From: Micromonospora endolithica
Lineage (GTDB): Bacteria > Actinomycetota > Actinomycetes > Mycobacteriales > Micromonosporaceae
NCBI RefSeq assembly: GCF_003626595.1
Contig: NZ_RBAK01000004.1
Span: 186,001 to 250,000, forward strand
Direction: 5' to 3'
Length of the DNA stretch: 64,000 nucleotides
Below, one piece after another: positions 33,421-41,007 of the stretch (positions are counted from its first letter, which is position 1; each line of letters starts with the position of its first letter). The notes beneath the pieces were generated by a model. It searched no databases and was not told the DNA's origin. It saw only the letters and a program-made list of their open reading frames with translations. Both the position numbers and the translations under genes were made by a program.

Positions 33421-33795
33421 ATGACGCCCCGCACCGACCTGACCAACTATCTGATCCACTATCCGCGGGAAGCGGGACTGGGCGACGAGGACCCGGAGAC
33501 CGTGCTCGACCGCTACCACACGCCGGACTACGAGCTGGTCAACGATGGCGTGCTGCTGGACCGGAAGCGGCTGCTGGACCACATCCGTCCGGCCCGCAAG
33601 CGGGCAGTTGGTCTCCGTGTCGAGGTGGAGCAGGCGCTGGTGGACGGCGACCATGTCGCCGCCCGGTACCGGCTCATCGCGGAGTTGGGTAAGGGCGCCG
33701 CCATCACCACGGAGATCTACATGTTCGGGGAGTTGGCTGCTGACGGCCGGCTGCGCCGGGCCGTCCAAGCCACCCGGACGGTCCCATCCGGATAG
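33421..33795 (+). CDS. SnoaL/NTF2-like protein (nuclear transport factor 2 fold)
   Basis: A 124-aa single-domain protein with the cone-shaped NTF2 fold pattern: ETVLDRYHTPDYELVNDGVL, RKRLLDHIRPARKRAVGL, DGDHVAARYRLIAE, then ITTEIYMFGELAADGRLRR. These domains serve as small enzymes (isomerases, cyclases, hydrolases) or as binding proteins. ATG 33421 has GGGGAGA upstream. It is probably repressed by the divergent TetR regulator. Confidence 0.85.
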   Translation: MTPRTDLTNYLIHYPREAGLGDEDPETVLDRYHTPDYELVNDGVLLDRKRLLDHIRPARKRAVGLRVEVEQALVDGDHVAARYRLIAELGKGAAITTEIYMFGELAADGRLRRAVQATRTVPSG

Positions 33796-33977
33796 TTCCA
33801 CAGCTACGTCAAGCGGCGCCTCGACGCTGATGACCGCAGTGAGGTTCGGGCCCACCCGATCGGGGTTCTAACTCACCAGGCATTGCGGTTTCCGGGCGGT
33901 CGTCTCGCTCCCCGCCGATCAGCGACTGACCACCGCACGGCACGAGCCCGGGGGAGCGTCGCACTACCCTCCAGAGC

Positions 33978-34529
33978 ATGACGCGTTGGCTTGTCGTGCC
34001 CGGTCGAGGAGTCCCCTTTCCCGACCACTGGTCGCGCAGGTGGGTCAGGGACCACCCGGAGTTCCAGTGGGCGCCTGAACCGCCCGGGCCCCCGTACGTC
34101 GCCGCCGACCGGGCCGCCGCGCTGCGCGCCGCCATCAGCGCCGACGACGAGCCGGCGATCCTCGTGGCGCACAGCGCCGGATGCCTGACCGTCGCGGTCT
34201 GGGCCAGCCAGCACGTCGGGCCGGTCCGCGCCGCCCTGCTGGTCACGCCGCCGTACCTGGATCCGGACTGGACTCCCGACCCGCACGAGACCGTCGATGT
34301 CTTCATCGACCAGGTGCCACGCGAGCCATTGCCCTTCCGGTCGATCCTGGTCGCCAGTCGCAACGACCCGCATGCCACGTTCGCGCAATTCGAGGCGTAC
34401 GCGCGGGACTGGGGCTCGGAACTGTTCGACGCGGGCGCGGTCGGGCACCTGGACTCCAAGACCGGGTTCGGCGCGTGGCCCGACGGCGAGCGCCTGGCCC
34501 GATCGTTGGCCCAGCCCGTCCAGCCCTGA
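33978..34529 (+). CDS. RBBP9/YdeN-family serine hydrolase
   Basis: A 183-aa alpha/beta hydrolase of the small RBBP9/YdeN type: N-terminal LVVPGRGVPFPDHWSRRWV, nucleophile elbow LVAHSAGCLT (Ser in the GHSxG-like AHSAG motif), acid residue in VASRNDPHATF, and the catalytic His in GAVGHLDSKTGFGAWPDGE. Substrates of this family are mostly unknown. It stands alone; the start ATG 33978 lacks a strong ribosome site. Confidence 0.88.
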   Translation: MTRWLVVPGRGVPFPDHWSRRWVRDHPEFQWAPEPPGPPYVAADRAAALRAAISADDEPAILVAHSAGCLTVAVWASQHVGPVRAALLVTPPYLDPDWTPDPHETVDVFIDQVPREPLPFRSILVASRNDPHATFAQFEAYARDWGSELFDAGAVGHLDSKTGFGAWPDGERLARSLAQPVQP

Positions 34530-34580
34530 CCCCGCCGACGGCTCCGGGAGCGGCGTCCGCGGGGACGAGCGCTTCCCGCC

Positions 34581-35333
34581 TCACATCCGGGATCTGAGCA
34601 CGTCGATCTCGCAGCCTGGCGAGGACGGGTCGAAGCCGTGCTCGACCAGCCAGCGGACCGCCACCAGGCTTCGCCACGACCACCACCCGCGGATCACGTC
34701 GAGGTCGACATCCGCGCCGTAGCCGGCGACCACATCGTCAAGGCGCTCCTCGTGTCCGAGCGTCAGAACGGCGAGGTCGTACAGGGCATCGCCCTGGGCC
34801 GCCTCGGACCAGTCGATCACTCCGGTGACCGTGTCACCGTCGACGAACACGTGGGTGATCTGGAGGTCGCCGTGCGTGAACACCGGTGTCCACGGCCGCA
34901 GCGCGGACTCGGCCACCTGGCGGTTGCGCGTCACCAGGTCGGTGGGGAGAGCGCCGTGCCTGACCAGCCACTCGCATTCGCCGTCGAGGCGCGATGCCAA
35001 CTCGTCGAGGCTCCGGCCGGGCCACGGCGGCAGCGGCGAGTCGTGCAGCATCCGGACGGCGGCACCCGCCGCGGCCCACGCCGCCGCCGACGCCGTCGAC
35101 GGCTCGCCGAGGCGGCCGAGTGCTGTCCCGGAGAGGGCGGCGAGCGCGAGCACGGGCGGCTTGCGCCACAACACCTGCGGAGTCGGGACCGGTGCCAGGG
35201 CCATCGCCTCGACCTCGACGTCGACACGCGCCTGATCAGCGTCGATCTTCAGGAACACCTCACCGACCCGCAGGGTCGCCCGCTCGGCGTGGGCGACGAC
35301 GACCTCGACTTCCGCCACGTCGGCCATCATCAC
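34581..35333 (-). CDS. Aminoglycoside-phosphotransferase-like (APH) kinase
   Basis: A 250-aa protein-kinase-fold phosphotransferase. The catalytic loop is FTHGDLQITHVFVDGDTV (HGDxxxxN-like with H in place of N), and the metal Asp is in GVIDWSEAAQGDALYDLA, as in APH and homoserine-kinase-like enzymes. The N-lobe has an ATP-binding Lys in GEVFLKIDADQARVDVEVEA. The family includes aminoglycoside, macrolide and hydroxyurea kinases and metabolic kinases; there is no basis to claim resistance. Three adjacent ATG codons (35333, 35330, 35327) compete as start. Confidence 0.85.
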   Translation of the reverse strand: MMMADVAEVEVVVAHAERATLRVGEVFLKIDADQARVDVEVEAMALAPVPTPQVLWRKPPVLALAALSGTALGRLGEPSTASAAAWAAAGAAVRMLHDSPLPPWPGRSLDELASRLDGECEWLVRHGALPTDLVTRNRQVAESALRPWTPVFTHGDLQITHVFVDGDTVTGVIDWSEAAQGDALYDLAVLTLGHEERLDDVVAGYGADVDLDVIRGWWSWRSLVAVRWLVEHGFDPSSPGCEIDVLRSRM

Positions 35334-35647
35334 TCGACGATCATCGAGGTCGCCATAAATTAACGCCGGCGAGGCCGGCTCGTCCCGCCCCAGGCCAGTG
35401 TCCTAGGACGCGCTGGAGGGTGTGTCGACCATCGCGAGAACGAGCCCTGCACCGCACGTCATGTGGCGGAGCGATCGCGAAACCATGACGGTCACATGAC
35501 GATCGCCGTCATTCGCCGTACGGCTGTTGAGCAGGGGTTTTGGCGTACGGCGGCCGGGTACCGCCGACAGTTGACGGGCCGTTGGCACCGGGTGTTGGCC
35601 CCGCCCTGACCGTGCCGACGTCGGACGACGACAGGGGAGACGAACAC
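35334..35647. promoter_or_regulatory. Divergent intergenic region, 314 bp
   Basis: Between the APH-like gene and the kinase-CBM2 gene. An AT-rich patch (TAAATTAA, around 35354-35363) may be the APH promoter. A small inverted repeat TGACG-atcgc-CGTCA lies at 35497-35511. I see no gene. Confidence 0.4.
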
Positions 35648-37546
35648 GTGCGGCTCCTGCAGCAGCGCTACCGACTCGACGAGTCGGTCGGCCAGGGCGG
35701 CATGGCGGTGGTCTGGCGGGGTTTCGACCTGCGGTTGCAGCGCACGGTCGCGGTGAAGATGCTCTCCCCGCAGCTGTTGGACGACCCGGTGGCGCGCGAG
35801 CGGCTGCGCGGTGAGGCGCTCGCCGCGGCGAAGCTCGATCACCCGCACATCGCCGGCGTCTACGACTACGGCGAGCACCGGCGCCGGGGCAGGAGACGGG
35901 CCCCCTTCCTCGTGATGGAGTTCGTGGACGGCGAGAGTCTCGCCGCCCGCGTACGCCGGTCGGGCCGGCTGTCCTGGCGCGAGACCGCCGGGTTGGGCGC
36001 CGCGGTGGCGGACGCCCTCGCCGCCGCGCACGCACATGGACTCGTCCACCGGGACGTCAAGCCCGCGAACGTGATGCTCGGTTCCCGGGGGATCAAGGTC
36101 GTCGACTTCGGTATCGCCGCGGGGGTCGGCCAGGATCCCGCCGACCAGGCGGGAGTGATCTGGGGTACGCCGGCCTACCTGGCACCGGAGCAGGCGGCCG
36201 GTGCCACGGCGGCACCGGCGGGTGACGTCTTCGCCCTGGGGCTGGTGTTGGTCGAGTGCGCCACCGGGCGGAGCCCCGCCGAGCTGCGGCGCCGCGGGGG
36301 CGAGATCGAGGTCCCTCCGGTACCCGAACTGCCCGACGAGGCGGCCGCTCTGGTGCGGCGTTGCCTGTCACCGGACGCGGTCCACCGACCGGCGGCCGCC
36401 GAGGTGGCAGCCGTCCTCCGGGGCGTCCCGGGGGCGGCGGTGCGGCCGGCGGGCCCGGTGGCGGAGCTACCGGCCACCGCCGGCTCGACCCGTCAGCTGA
36501 CCGGCGGGCCCAGGACCACGCCCCGCGTCGGAAGGACCCGGCGCGGAACCGTCCGGGCCGCCGGTGCCCTGGGCCGGCGCGGGCTCGGCACCCGTGTCGC
36601 CGTCGGCGTGCCGGCGGTCGTGCTCGCCGCGGTGCTCGTCGGTCAACTGCCGGGCCTCACCGCGCTCGACGATGCCGCGGACAGCGACACCGGGGGCGCC
36701 GAGGCGCAAGCCGGTAGCTGCGCCGCCCGCTACACCGCCCGGCACCTGCCCGACGGCAGCTTCCGCGCCGACCTCACCGTGACCAACACGGGCGCGCAGT
36801 GGTTGCGCGACTGGTCACTGGCGTTCGCGCTGCCTCCGGGGCACCGTGTGCTCACCGCCGGCAGAGCCTGGAACCAGGAGCACCGCCGGGTGACCTTCAC
36901 CCCGGCCACACAGCTGGCGCCCGGCGCCACTCTGGCGGCGGCACTGCGCGGCACGGTCGAGGCGGACCACCTGAAATCCCCGGCCACGTTCTCCGTCAAC
37001 GGCCTCCCCTGCGATCGGGTCGTCAGCGAGATCGCCTCACTGGACCGCTCCGCCACGCCGACCGCCTCCTCCGTCACCACGATGACACCGGGAGAGCGGC
37101 CGTCCGGTGAAGCTGCCGCCACGCGGTCACCCGGGGGCGCGGCCGGGGCACCCGCGACTCCGCGGGACAACCATCCACCCTCCCCGACGCCGGAGGTGAG
37201 CGATGCCCCGAGTCCCTCGGCGACGGCGGACCCCGAGGTTCCCGCCACACCCGCACCGTCAGGCGACCCCTCGCCGAGCACCGACCCTTCGCCGAGTGCC
37301 GACCCTTCGCCGACTACCGACCCCTCGCCGACTACCGACCCCTCGCCGAGTGCCGACCCTTCGCCGAGTGCCGACCCGACACCGACCGAAGGCCCGGTGT
37401 CGCCGCCGCCCGACGACGAGTCCACCGCCAGCCCGCCACCCAGCGGCTCGCCCATTGCGCCGACCACCGCTGCCCCGTCCGCCACCGCGTCCCCGGTCGG
37501 CGGCGGGAAGGAATCCACGACCGGGGCACCACCGCCCGCCGGGTGA
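35648..37546 (+). CDS. Transmembrane Ser/Thr protein kinase with extracellular CBM2-like domain
   Basis: A 632-aa Hanks-type kinase. The kinase domain (about 1-265) is complete: Gly-rich loop VGQGGMAVVWRG, Lys37 in VAVKML, HRDVKPAN with Asp136, DFG with Asp153, and WGTPAYLAPEQ. After a linker, one membrane helix (about 318-337) leads outside to a region 358-455 resembling a family 2 carbohydrate-binding module: it begins and ends with cysteines (Cys358, Cys455) and has the conserved W...W...F pattern (TNTGAQWLRDWSLAF, RAWNQEHRRVTFTPA). The rest is a Pro/Ser/Thr-rich tail with seven six-residue repeats. Most such kinases have PASTA sensors. GTG 35648 with GGGGAG 8 bases upstream; an in-frame TTG at 35540 is less likely. 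Confidence 0.88.
   Translation: MRLLQQRYRLDESVGQGGMAVVWRGFDLRLQRTVAVKMLSPQLLDDPVARERLRGEALAAAKLDHPHIAGVYDYGEHRRRGRRRAPFLVMEFVDGESLAARVRRSGRLSWRETAGLGAAVADALAAAHAHGLVHRDVKPANVMLGSRGIKVVDFGIAAGVGQDPADQAGVIWGTPAYLAPEQAAGATAAPAGDVFALGLVLVECATGRSPAELRRRGGEIEVPPVPELPDEAAALVRRCLSPDAVHRPAAAEVAAVLRGVPGAAVRPAGPVAELPATAGSTRQLTGGPRTTPRVGRTRRGTVRAAGALGRRGLGTRVAVGVPAVVLAAVLVGQLPGLTALDDAADSDTGGAEAQAGSCAARYTARHLPDGSFRADLTVTNTGAQWLRDWSLAFALPPGHRVLTAGRAWNQEHRRVTFTPATQLAPGATLAAALRGTVEADHLKSPATFSVNGLPCDRVVSEIASLDRSATPTASSVTTMTPGERPSGEAAATRSPGGAAGAPATPRDNHPPSPTPEVSDAPSPSATADPEVPATPAPSGDPSPSTDPSPSADPSPTTDPSPTTDPSPSADPSPSADPTPTEGPVSPPPDDESTASPPPSGSPIAPTTAAPSATASPVGGGKESTTGAPPPAG
37264..37389 (+). repeat. 18-bp tandem repeat encoding DPSPS(A/T) units
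   Basis: Seven consecutive 18-base units within the kinase gene encode DPSPST, DPSPSA, DPSPTT, DPSPTT, DPSPSA, DPSPSA and DPTPTE. They form a flexible, probably O-glycosylated wall-spanning tail. Such repeats vary in copy number between strains. Confidence 0.8.
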
Positions 37547-37669
37547 CGGCATCGGTCTCCTTGCCGGGGCGCGGACGAGAACGTCTCTGCCGGGTCGCGG
37601 GACCGGGAGCGACGGGACGCGGATCGCCGCTCCCGGTATCCGGAGGTGACCGGTGGGTCGGGCGTCGGA

Positions 37670-38365
37670 TCAATCGTTTCGTTCGGCTCCGTCGTCGATC
37701 TCGGCCTCCTCGGGTTCGATGATCGGCGGGGGCGGTGCGACGGGGGTCAGCGGGGCGGCGACCGGGGCCGGGGCGGTGACGCGTTGCCCGTTGCCGAAGT
37801 CGAACGTGACGTAGGCGTTCTGCCCCGAACGCAGGGACTCGTCCAGTCCGAGGAGCGCGAACTGGCGCCCGGCCTGCTGGTTGAACCGCACGAAGCTCAG
37901 CGGGGGGAGTTCGACCCGCGCCGCCTCGGTCGCCGGGCCGGGATCCTGCGGCGATTCGTCCGGTGACGGGGAACCACCCGGGCTCTCCGGGCCGGTGGGC
38001 GTGGCCGGCAACGGGGGGATGGCCCCCTCCCCGCCCACGATGACGACGTCGCGGGCATCCCGCGTGGTGACGGTCACCGTGACCGGGCCCTTCGAGTCGT
38101 TGTAGATGACGGCGCTGAGCAGCGCGGTGCCGCCGGCCGGGTAACCGTCGGCACCGGGAAACTCAAGGACCAGGCCCCGAACCGCGTACTCGCCGTTGTC
38201 GGTCTTGACGTTGACGCCCTGGATGGAGGGCTCCTTCTCGGCCGTCTCGGCGATCTGCCCCGCGCCGCAGCCGGCAAGCAGCAGACCTGCGATCGTGGGT
38301 ACCAGCGTCACCCGCGAGGAGAACCTGGCGAATCGGGCCGACCTCCGAAGCGAGCGCCGGGTCAC
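37670..38365 (-). CDS. LpqE-like lipoprotein
   Basis: A 231-aa lipoprotein. The lipobox AGLLLAGCGAGQ places the lipidated Cys after a basic, hydrophobic leader. The mature N-terminus GAGQIAETAEKEPSIQGVNV and the later GADGYPAGGTALLSAVIYND are typical of the LpqE family, related to copper-chaperone (PCu(A)C/DUF461-like) folds. GTG 38365 overlaps the end of qcrA by 4 bases (GTGA), so it is co-translated with the Rieske protein. A part in respiratory complex assembly is possible by context only. The tail is Pro/Glu-rich. Confidence 0.75.
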   Translation of the reverse strand: MTRRSLRRSARFARFSSRVTLVPTIAGLLLAGCGAGQIAETAEKEPSIQGVNVKTDNGEYAVRGLVLEFPGADGYPAGGTALLSAVIYNDSKGPVTVTVTTRDARDVVIVGGEGAIPPLPATPTGPESPGGSPSPDESPQDPGPATEAARVELPPLSFVRFNQQAGRQFALLGLDESLRSGQNAYVTFDFGNGQRVTAPAPVAAPLTPVAPPPPIIEPEEAEIDDGAERND

Positions 38366-39450
38366 GGGCGCTCCCAGAAGTCGGGGCCGATGGGCTCCTG
38401 GTAGTCGGAGGTGGCGACGAAGAAGCCTTCGTCGTCGACCTCGATGGGCAGTTGCGGCAGCGGCCGGCTGGCAGGTCCGAAGATGGGCCGGGCGTTGTCG
38501 GTGATCAGGAACTGGGACTGGTGGCACGGGCAGAGCAGCCGGTTCGTCTGTTGCTCGTAGAGGCTCGCGGGGCAGCCGGCGTGGGTGCAGATCTTCGAGT
38601 AGGCGATGAAGTCGCCCCACATCCAGTCCTGCTTGCCGGCTTCCCGGTTGTTCTCCCGCGCGACGAGGGCGTCCTCGGCGCGGAGCCGGATGAGGAGGGT
38701 GACGGAGTCCGCGTGCGCGTTGCTGACCCCGTGCGGGATTCCCGGGAACACGGTGACCTGACCACCGGGCAGGATCTCCAGCGGCCGGACGGGCCGTCCG
38801 TCCTCCCGGACCAGGCGGATCCTGGTGATGGCGCCGTTGTCGTCGGCGGGGGCGAACCCGGTGCGGAACAGTTCCTGGTCGTCGTGGGGGTCTTTGATCA
38901 GGCCGCCGACCAGTGGAGCGGCGGCGACCGCTCCGACCGGGAGCAGGCCGGCGAGCAGGGACACCCCGAGCAGGGGACGTCGCCGGACGCCGAGTTCGTC
39001 GGCCAGGTAGAGCATGGTCTGGGCGGCGATTCGCCGATCGTCGGTGGGGGAGGGCTCGTCGTGCCGGTCCTGGATCGACACCTCCTTCGGTAACAGTTTC
39101 TTGCCCCAGACCAGCACGCCGAAGCCCAGCGCGAGCAGCGCGACGCCGAGAGTCACACCGAGCAGCGGGGTGTAGAACTCCTCGATGTCGCCGACCAGCC
39201 GGTACCGCCACGGCCACCAGACGTAGACGACGAGGAAGGCGGTCGCGGCGACCGCCGCCACCAGGAAGAGGACCGCCACGGTACGGGCCAGCCGCTGCTC
39301 GGCCTTCGAGCCGGCGGCGACCTGCGGCTCGTAGTGGACGATCTCGATGTCGTCGCGGCGCGCCCCGGCACGGACCACCTCGAAGCGGGTCAGCCCCGGG
39401 TCGTCGAGGTCCGCCGGCGGCCGGCCCTGTCGCTCGGTGCGCGCGGTCAC
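38362..39450 (-). CDS. qcrA: Rieske iron-sulfur protein of the cytochrome bcc complex
   Basis: A 362-aa actinobacterial-type Rieske protein with three membrane helices (about 55-77, 92-115, 155-178) before the extracytoplasmic Rieske domain. Both cluster motifs are intact: CTHAGC and CPCHQSQF, with the second-shell FGPASRPLPQLP loop. It passes electrons from quinol to cytochrome c in complex III. Its start overlaps the qcrC stop (GTGA). The usual downstream partner qcrB (cytochrome b) and upstream ctaE are not present here; an LpqE-like lipoprotein follows instead. Confidence 0.93.
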   Translation of the reverse strand: MTARTERQGRPPADLDDPGLTRFEVVRAGARRDDIEIVHYEPQVAAGSKAEQRLARTVAVLFLVAAVAATAFLVVYVWWPWRYRLVGDIEEFYTPLLGVTLGVALLALGFGVLVWGKKLLPKEVSIQDRHDEPSPTDDRRIAAQTMLYLADELGVRRRPLLGVSLLAGLLPVGAVAAAPLVGGLIKDPHDDQELFRTGFAPADDNGAITRIRLVREDGRPVRPLEILPGGQVTVFPGIPHGVSNAHADSVTLLIRLRAEDALVARENNREAGKQDWMWGDFIAYSKICTHAGCPASLYEQQTNRLLCPCHQSQFLITDNARPIFGPASRPLPQLPIEVDDEGFFVATSDYQEPIGPDFWERP

Positions 39451-40289
39451 GACTTACCCGCGATCCAGAGGCTGGCGAAGACCAGCACGACGATACCGAC
39501 CAGGAAGATCGCCAGGCCTTCGGTGGACGGACCGTAGCGGCCGAGGTTGAACCCGCCCGGGTCGCGGTCGTCCTGCACCACCTGCTGGATGTAGGCGATG
39601 AGGTCGACCTTCTGCTCCGGGGTGAGCTGGCTGTCGCCGAACACCGGCATGTTCTGCGGGCCGCTGAGCATCGCCGCGTAGATCGTCCGGTCCGACGCCG
39701 GGTACAGGCTCGGTGCGTACTTGCCGGAGGACAGGGCGCCTCCGCCACCGCCGAAGGCGTGGCACTGCGAGCAGTTGATCCGGAACAACTCCCCGCCCCG
39801 GGTCAGGTCGGCCTCGCCCAGCTGGTCACCGATGCCGTCGGGAACCACCGGCCCGCCGCCGATCTCCTGGATGTAGGCCGCCAGTTGGCGGACCTCCTCG
39901 TCGCTGTACTGCGGCGGCTTGCGCATCGCCTGGGCCTCCTGCCGGGCCAGCGGCATCCGCCCGGTGCCGACCTGGAACTCGACCGACGCCGCGCCCACGC
40001 CCACCAGGCTCGGACCCCGCCCCTGCACGCCACCGGCGCTGCGCCCGTGGCAGGTGACGCATCCGACGTCGAACAACGCCTCACCCTCCGCGGCGGCACC
40101 GCTGAACCGGGGCTCCTCCTGCGCCTGCGCGGATGGCGCGAAAGCCGCGTACACCCCGCCGGCCAGCGTCAGCGCGATCAGCAGCCGCACCGCGGCGCCA
40201 AGGCGCCGGCCCGCCCCACGCCGCGCGCGCGGCGTGAGTCGGCGCCGCCATGGTGGCGGACCGGATCGGCGGCGGCGAACAGGTGCCAC
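39447..40289 (-). CDS. qcrC: Diheme cytochrome c subunit of the bcc complex
   Basis: A 280-aa exported diheme c-type cytochrome. Its Arg-rich leader and signal segment (LLIALTLAGGVYAAFAP) precede two heme motifs: CVTCH (about residue 77) and CSQCH (about residue 170), with GSGMP-like ligands GRMPL and SGPQNMPVFGD. A C-terminal helix (LAIFLVGIVVLVFASLWIAG) anchors it. Together with QcrA it shuttles electrons to the aa3 oxidase. GTG 40289 has GAGGAG 5 bases upstream. Confidence 0.93.
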   Translation of the reverse strand: MAPVRRRRSGPPPWRRRLTPRARRGAGRRLGAAVRLLIALTLAGGVYAAFAPSAQAQEEPRFSGAAAEGEALFDVGCVTCHGRSAGGVQGRGPSLVGVGAASVEFQVGTGRMPLARQEAQAMRKPPQYSDEEVRQLAAYIQEIGGGPVVPDGIGDQLGEADLTRGGELFRINCSQCHAFGGGGGALSSGKYAPSLYPASDRTIYAAMLSGPQNMPVFGDSQLTPEQKVDLIAYIQQVVQDDRDPGGFNLGRYGPSTEGLAIFLVGIVVLVFASLWIAGKS

Positions 40290-40507
40290 GGGGTCTCCTC
40301 AGGTGCGTCAGGTGGGCGACGGGCCTGCGGAGACCGCCGGTCGGTGCGGGTCGGCCACCCCGTTCGCACCCTATGAAGCCGGCCGGCACCGCGTTCCGCT
40401 TTCGCCGTTTTCCACCGGAGGGGGCGGCCACGTACGACGATCTGTCATCGCTGAGCGCGGGTGCCCGTGGTGTCATGTCGGCACCGACGAGCAGACCGGA
40501 GGCACCG

Positions 40508-40879
40508 ATGGCAGTCGACCCGACCGGCCGTGATCTGAAGCAGTTCCTTGCCGCCGACCCTGAGGGGCCGGTGGTGATGTTGAATCTTCTGCGCTTCGCC
40601 GACGGCGGACGGGAGTCGTACGCGCGCTACGCCGCCGCTCTGCGGGAGACGTTCCTGCCGCGCCACGGCGGCGAGGTGCTCTACGCCGGCGACGGCGGAC
40701 CGGCCCTGGTCGCCGAGGAGGGGCAGGCGTGGGACGCGGTGCTGCTGGTGCGGTACCCGAGCCGGCTGGCCTTCAGCCGGATGGTCGCCGACCCGGAATA
40801 CCAGGAGGTCACCCGGTGGCGCACCGACGCCCTGCGGGAAGCCGTCCTGCAACCCACCACCTCGTGGCTGCCGGCCTGA
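40508..40879 (+). CDS. DUF1330 family protein
   Basis: A 123-aa ferredoxin-like dimeric alpha/beta protein: VVMLNLLRFADGGRESYARY at the start and VLLVRYPSRLAFSRMVADPE later, both typical of DUF1330. The family resembles dimeric alpha-beta barrel enzymes (EthD-like); function unknown. ATG 40508 has GGAGG 7 bases upstream. It is divergent from qcrC and followed, 128 bases later, by the nine-gene YcaO operon. Confidence 0.85.
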   Translation: MAVDPTGRDLKQFLAADPEGPVVMLNLLRFADGGRESYARYAAALRETFLPRHGGEVLYAGDGGPALVAEEGQAWDAVLLVRYPSRLAFSRMVADPEYQEVTRWRTDALREAVLQPTTSWLPA

Positions 40880-40888
40880 CCACCTCCG

Positions 40889-40929
40889 GGCCATCGACCG
40901 ATCACCGGACGCCGGTGGCCATCGACCGA
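40889..40929. promoter_or_regulatory. Direct repeats flanking a hairpin upstream of the YcaO operon
   Basis: GGCCATCGACCGA occurs twice (40889-40901 and 40917-40929), 28 bp apart, about three helical turns. Between them lies a hairpin CACCGG-acg-CCGGTG (40903-40917). The pair ends 78 bases before the first gene of the operon and is placed like a regulator's tandem sites. The hairpin may end the DUF1330 transcript. Confidence 0.4.
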
Positions 40930-41007
40930 GTCGCATGACTGACCGCTGCCGGGACGGGTACGCGGCGGCGGCTCGGGTCGGACGGCCCGGTCGAATCGGG
41001 AGGCGGC

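Noticed and set aside
34581-35333. APH-like kinase called as an antibiotic-resistance gene
   Set aside because: The fold is shared by many metabolic kinases and the catalytic loop departs from APH consensus, so resistance cannot be claimed.
37264-37389. Regular 18-bp repeats considered as a CRISPR-like array
   Set aside because: There are no spacers; the units are direct tandem copies encoding DPSPSx inside the kinase gene.
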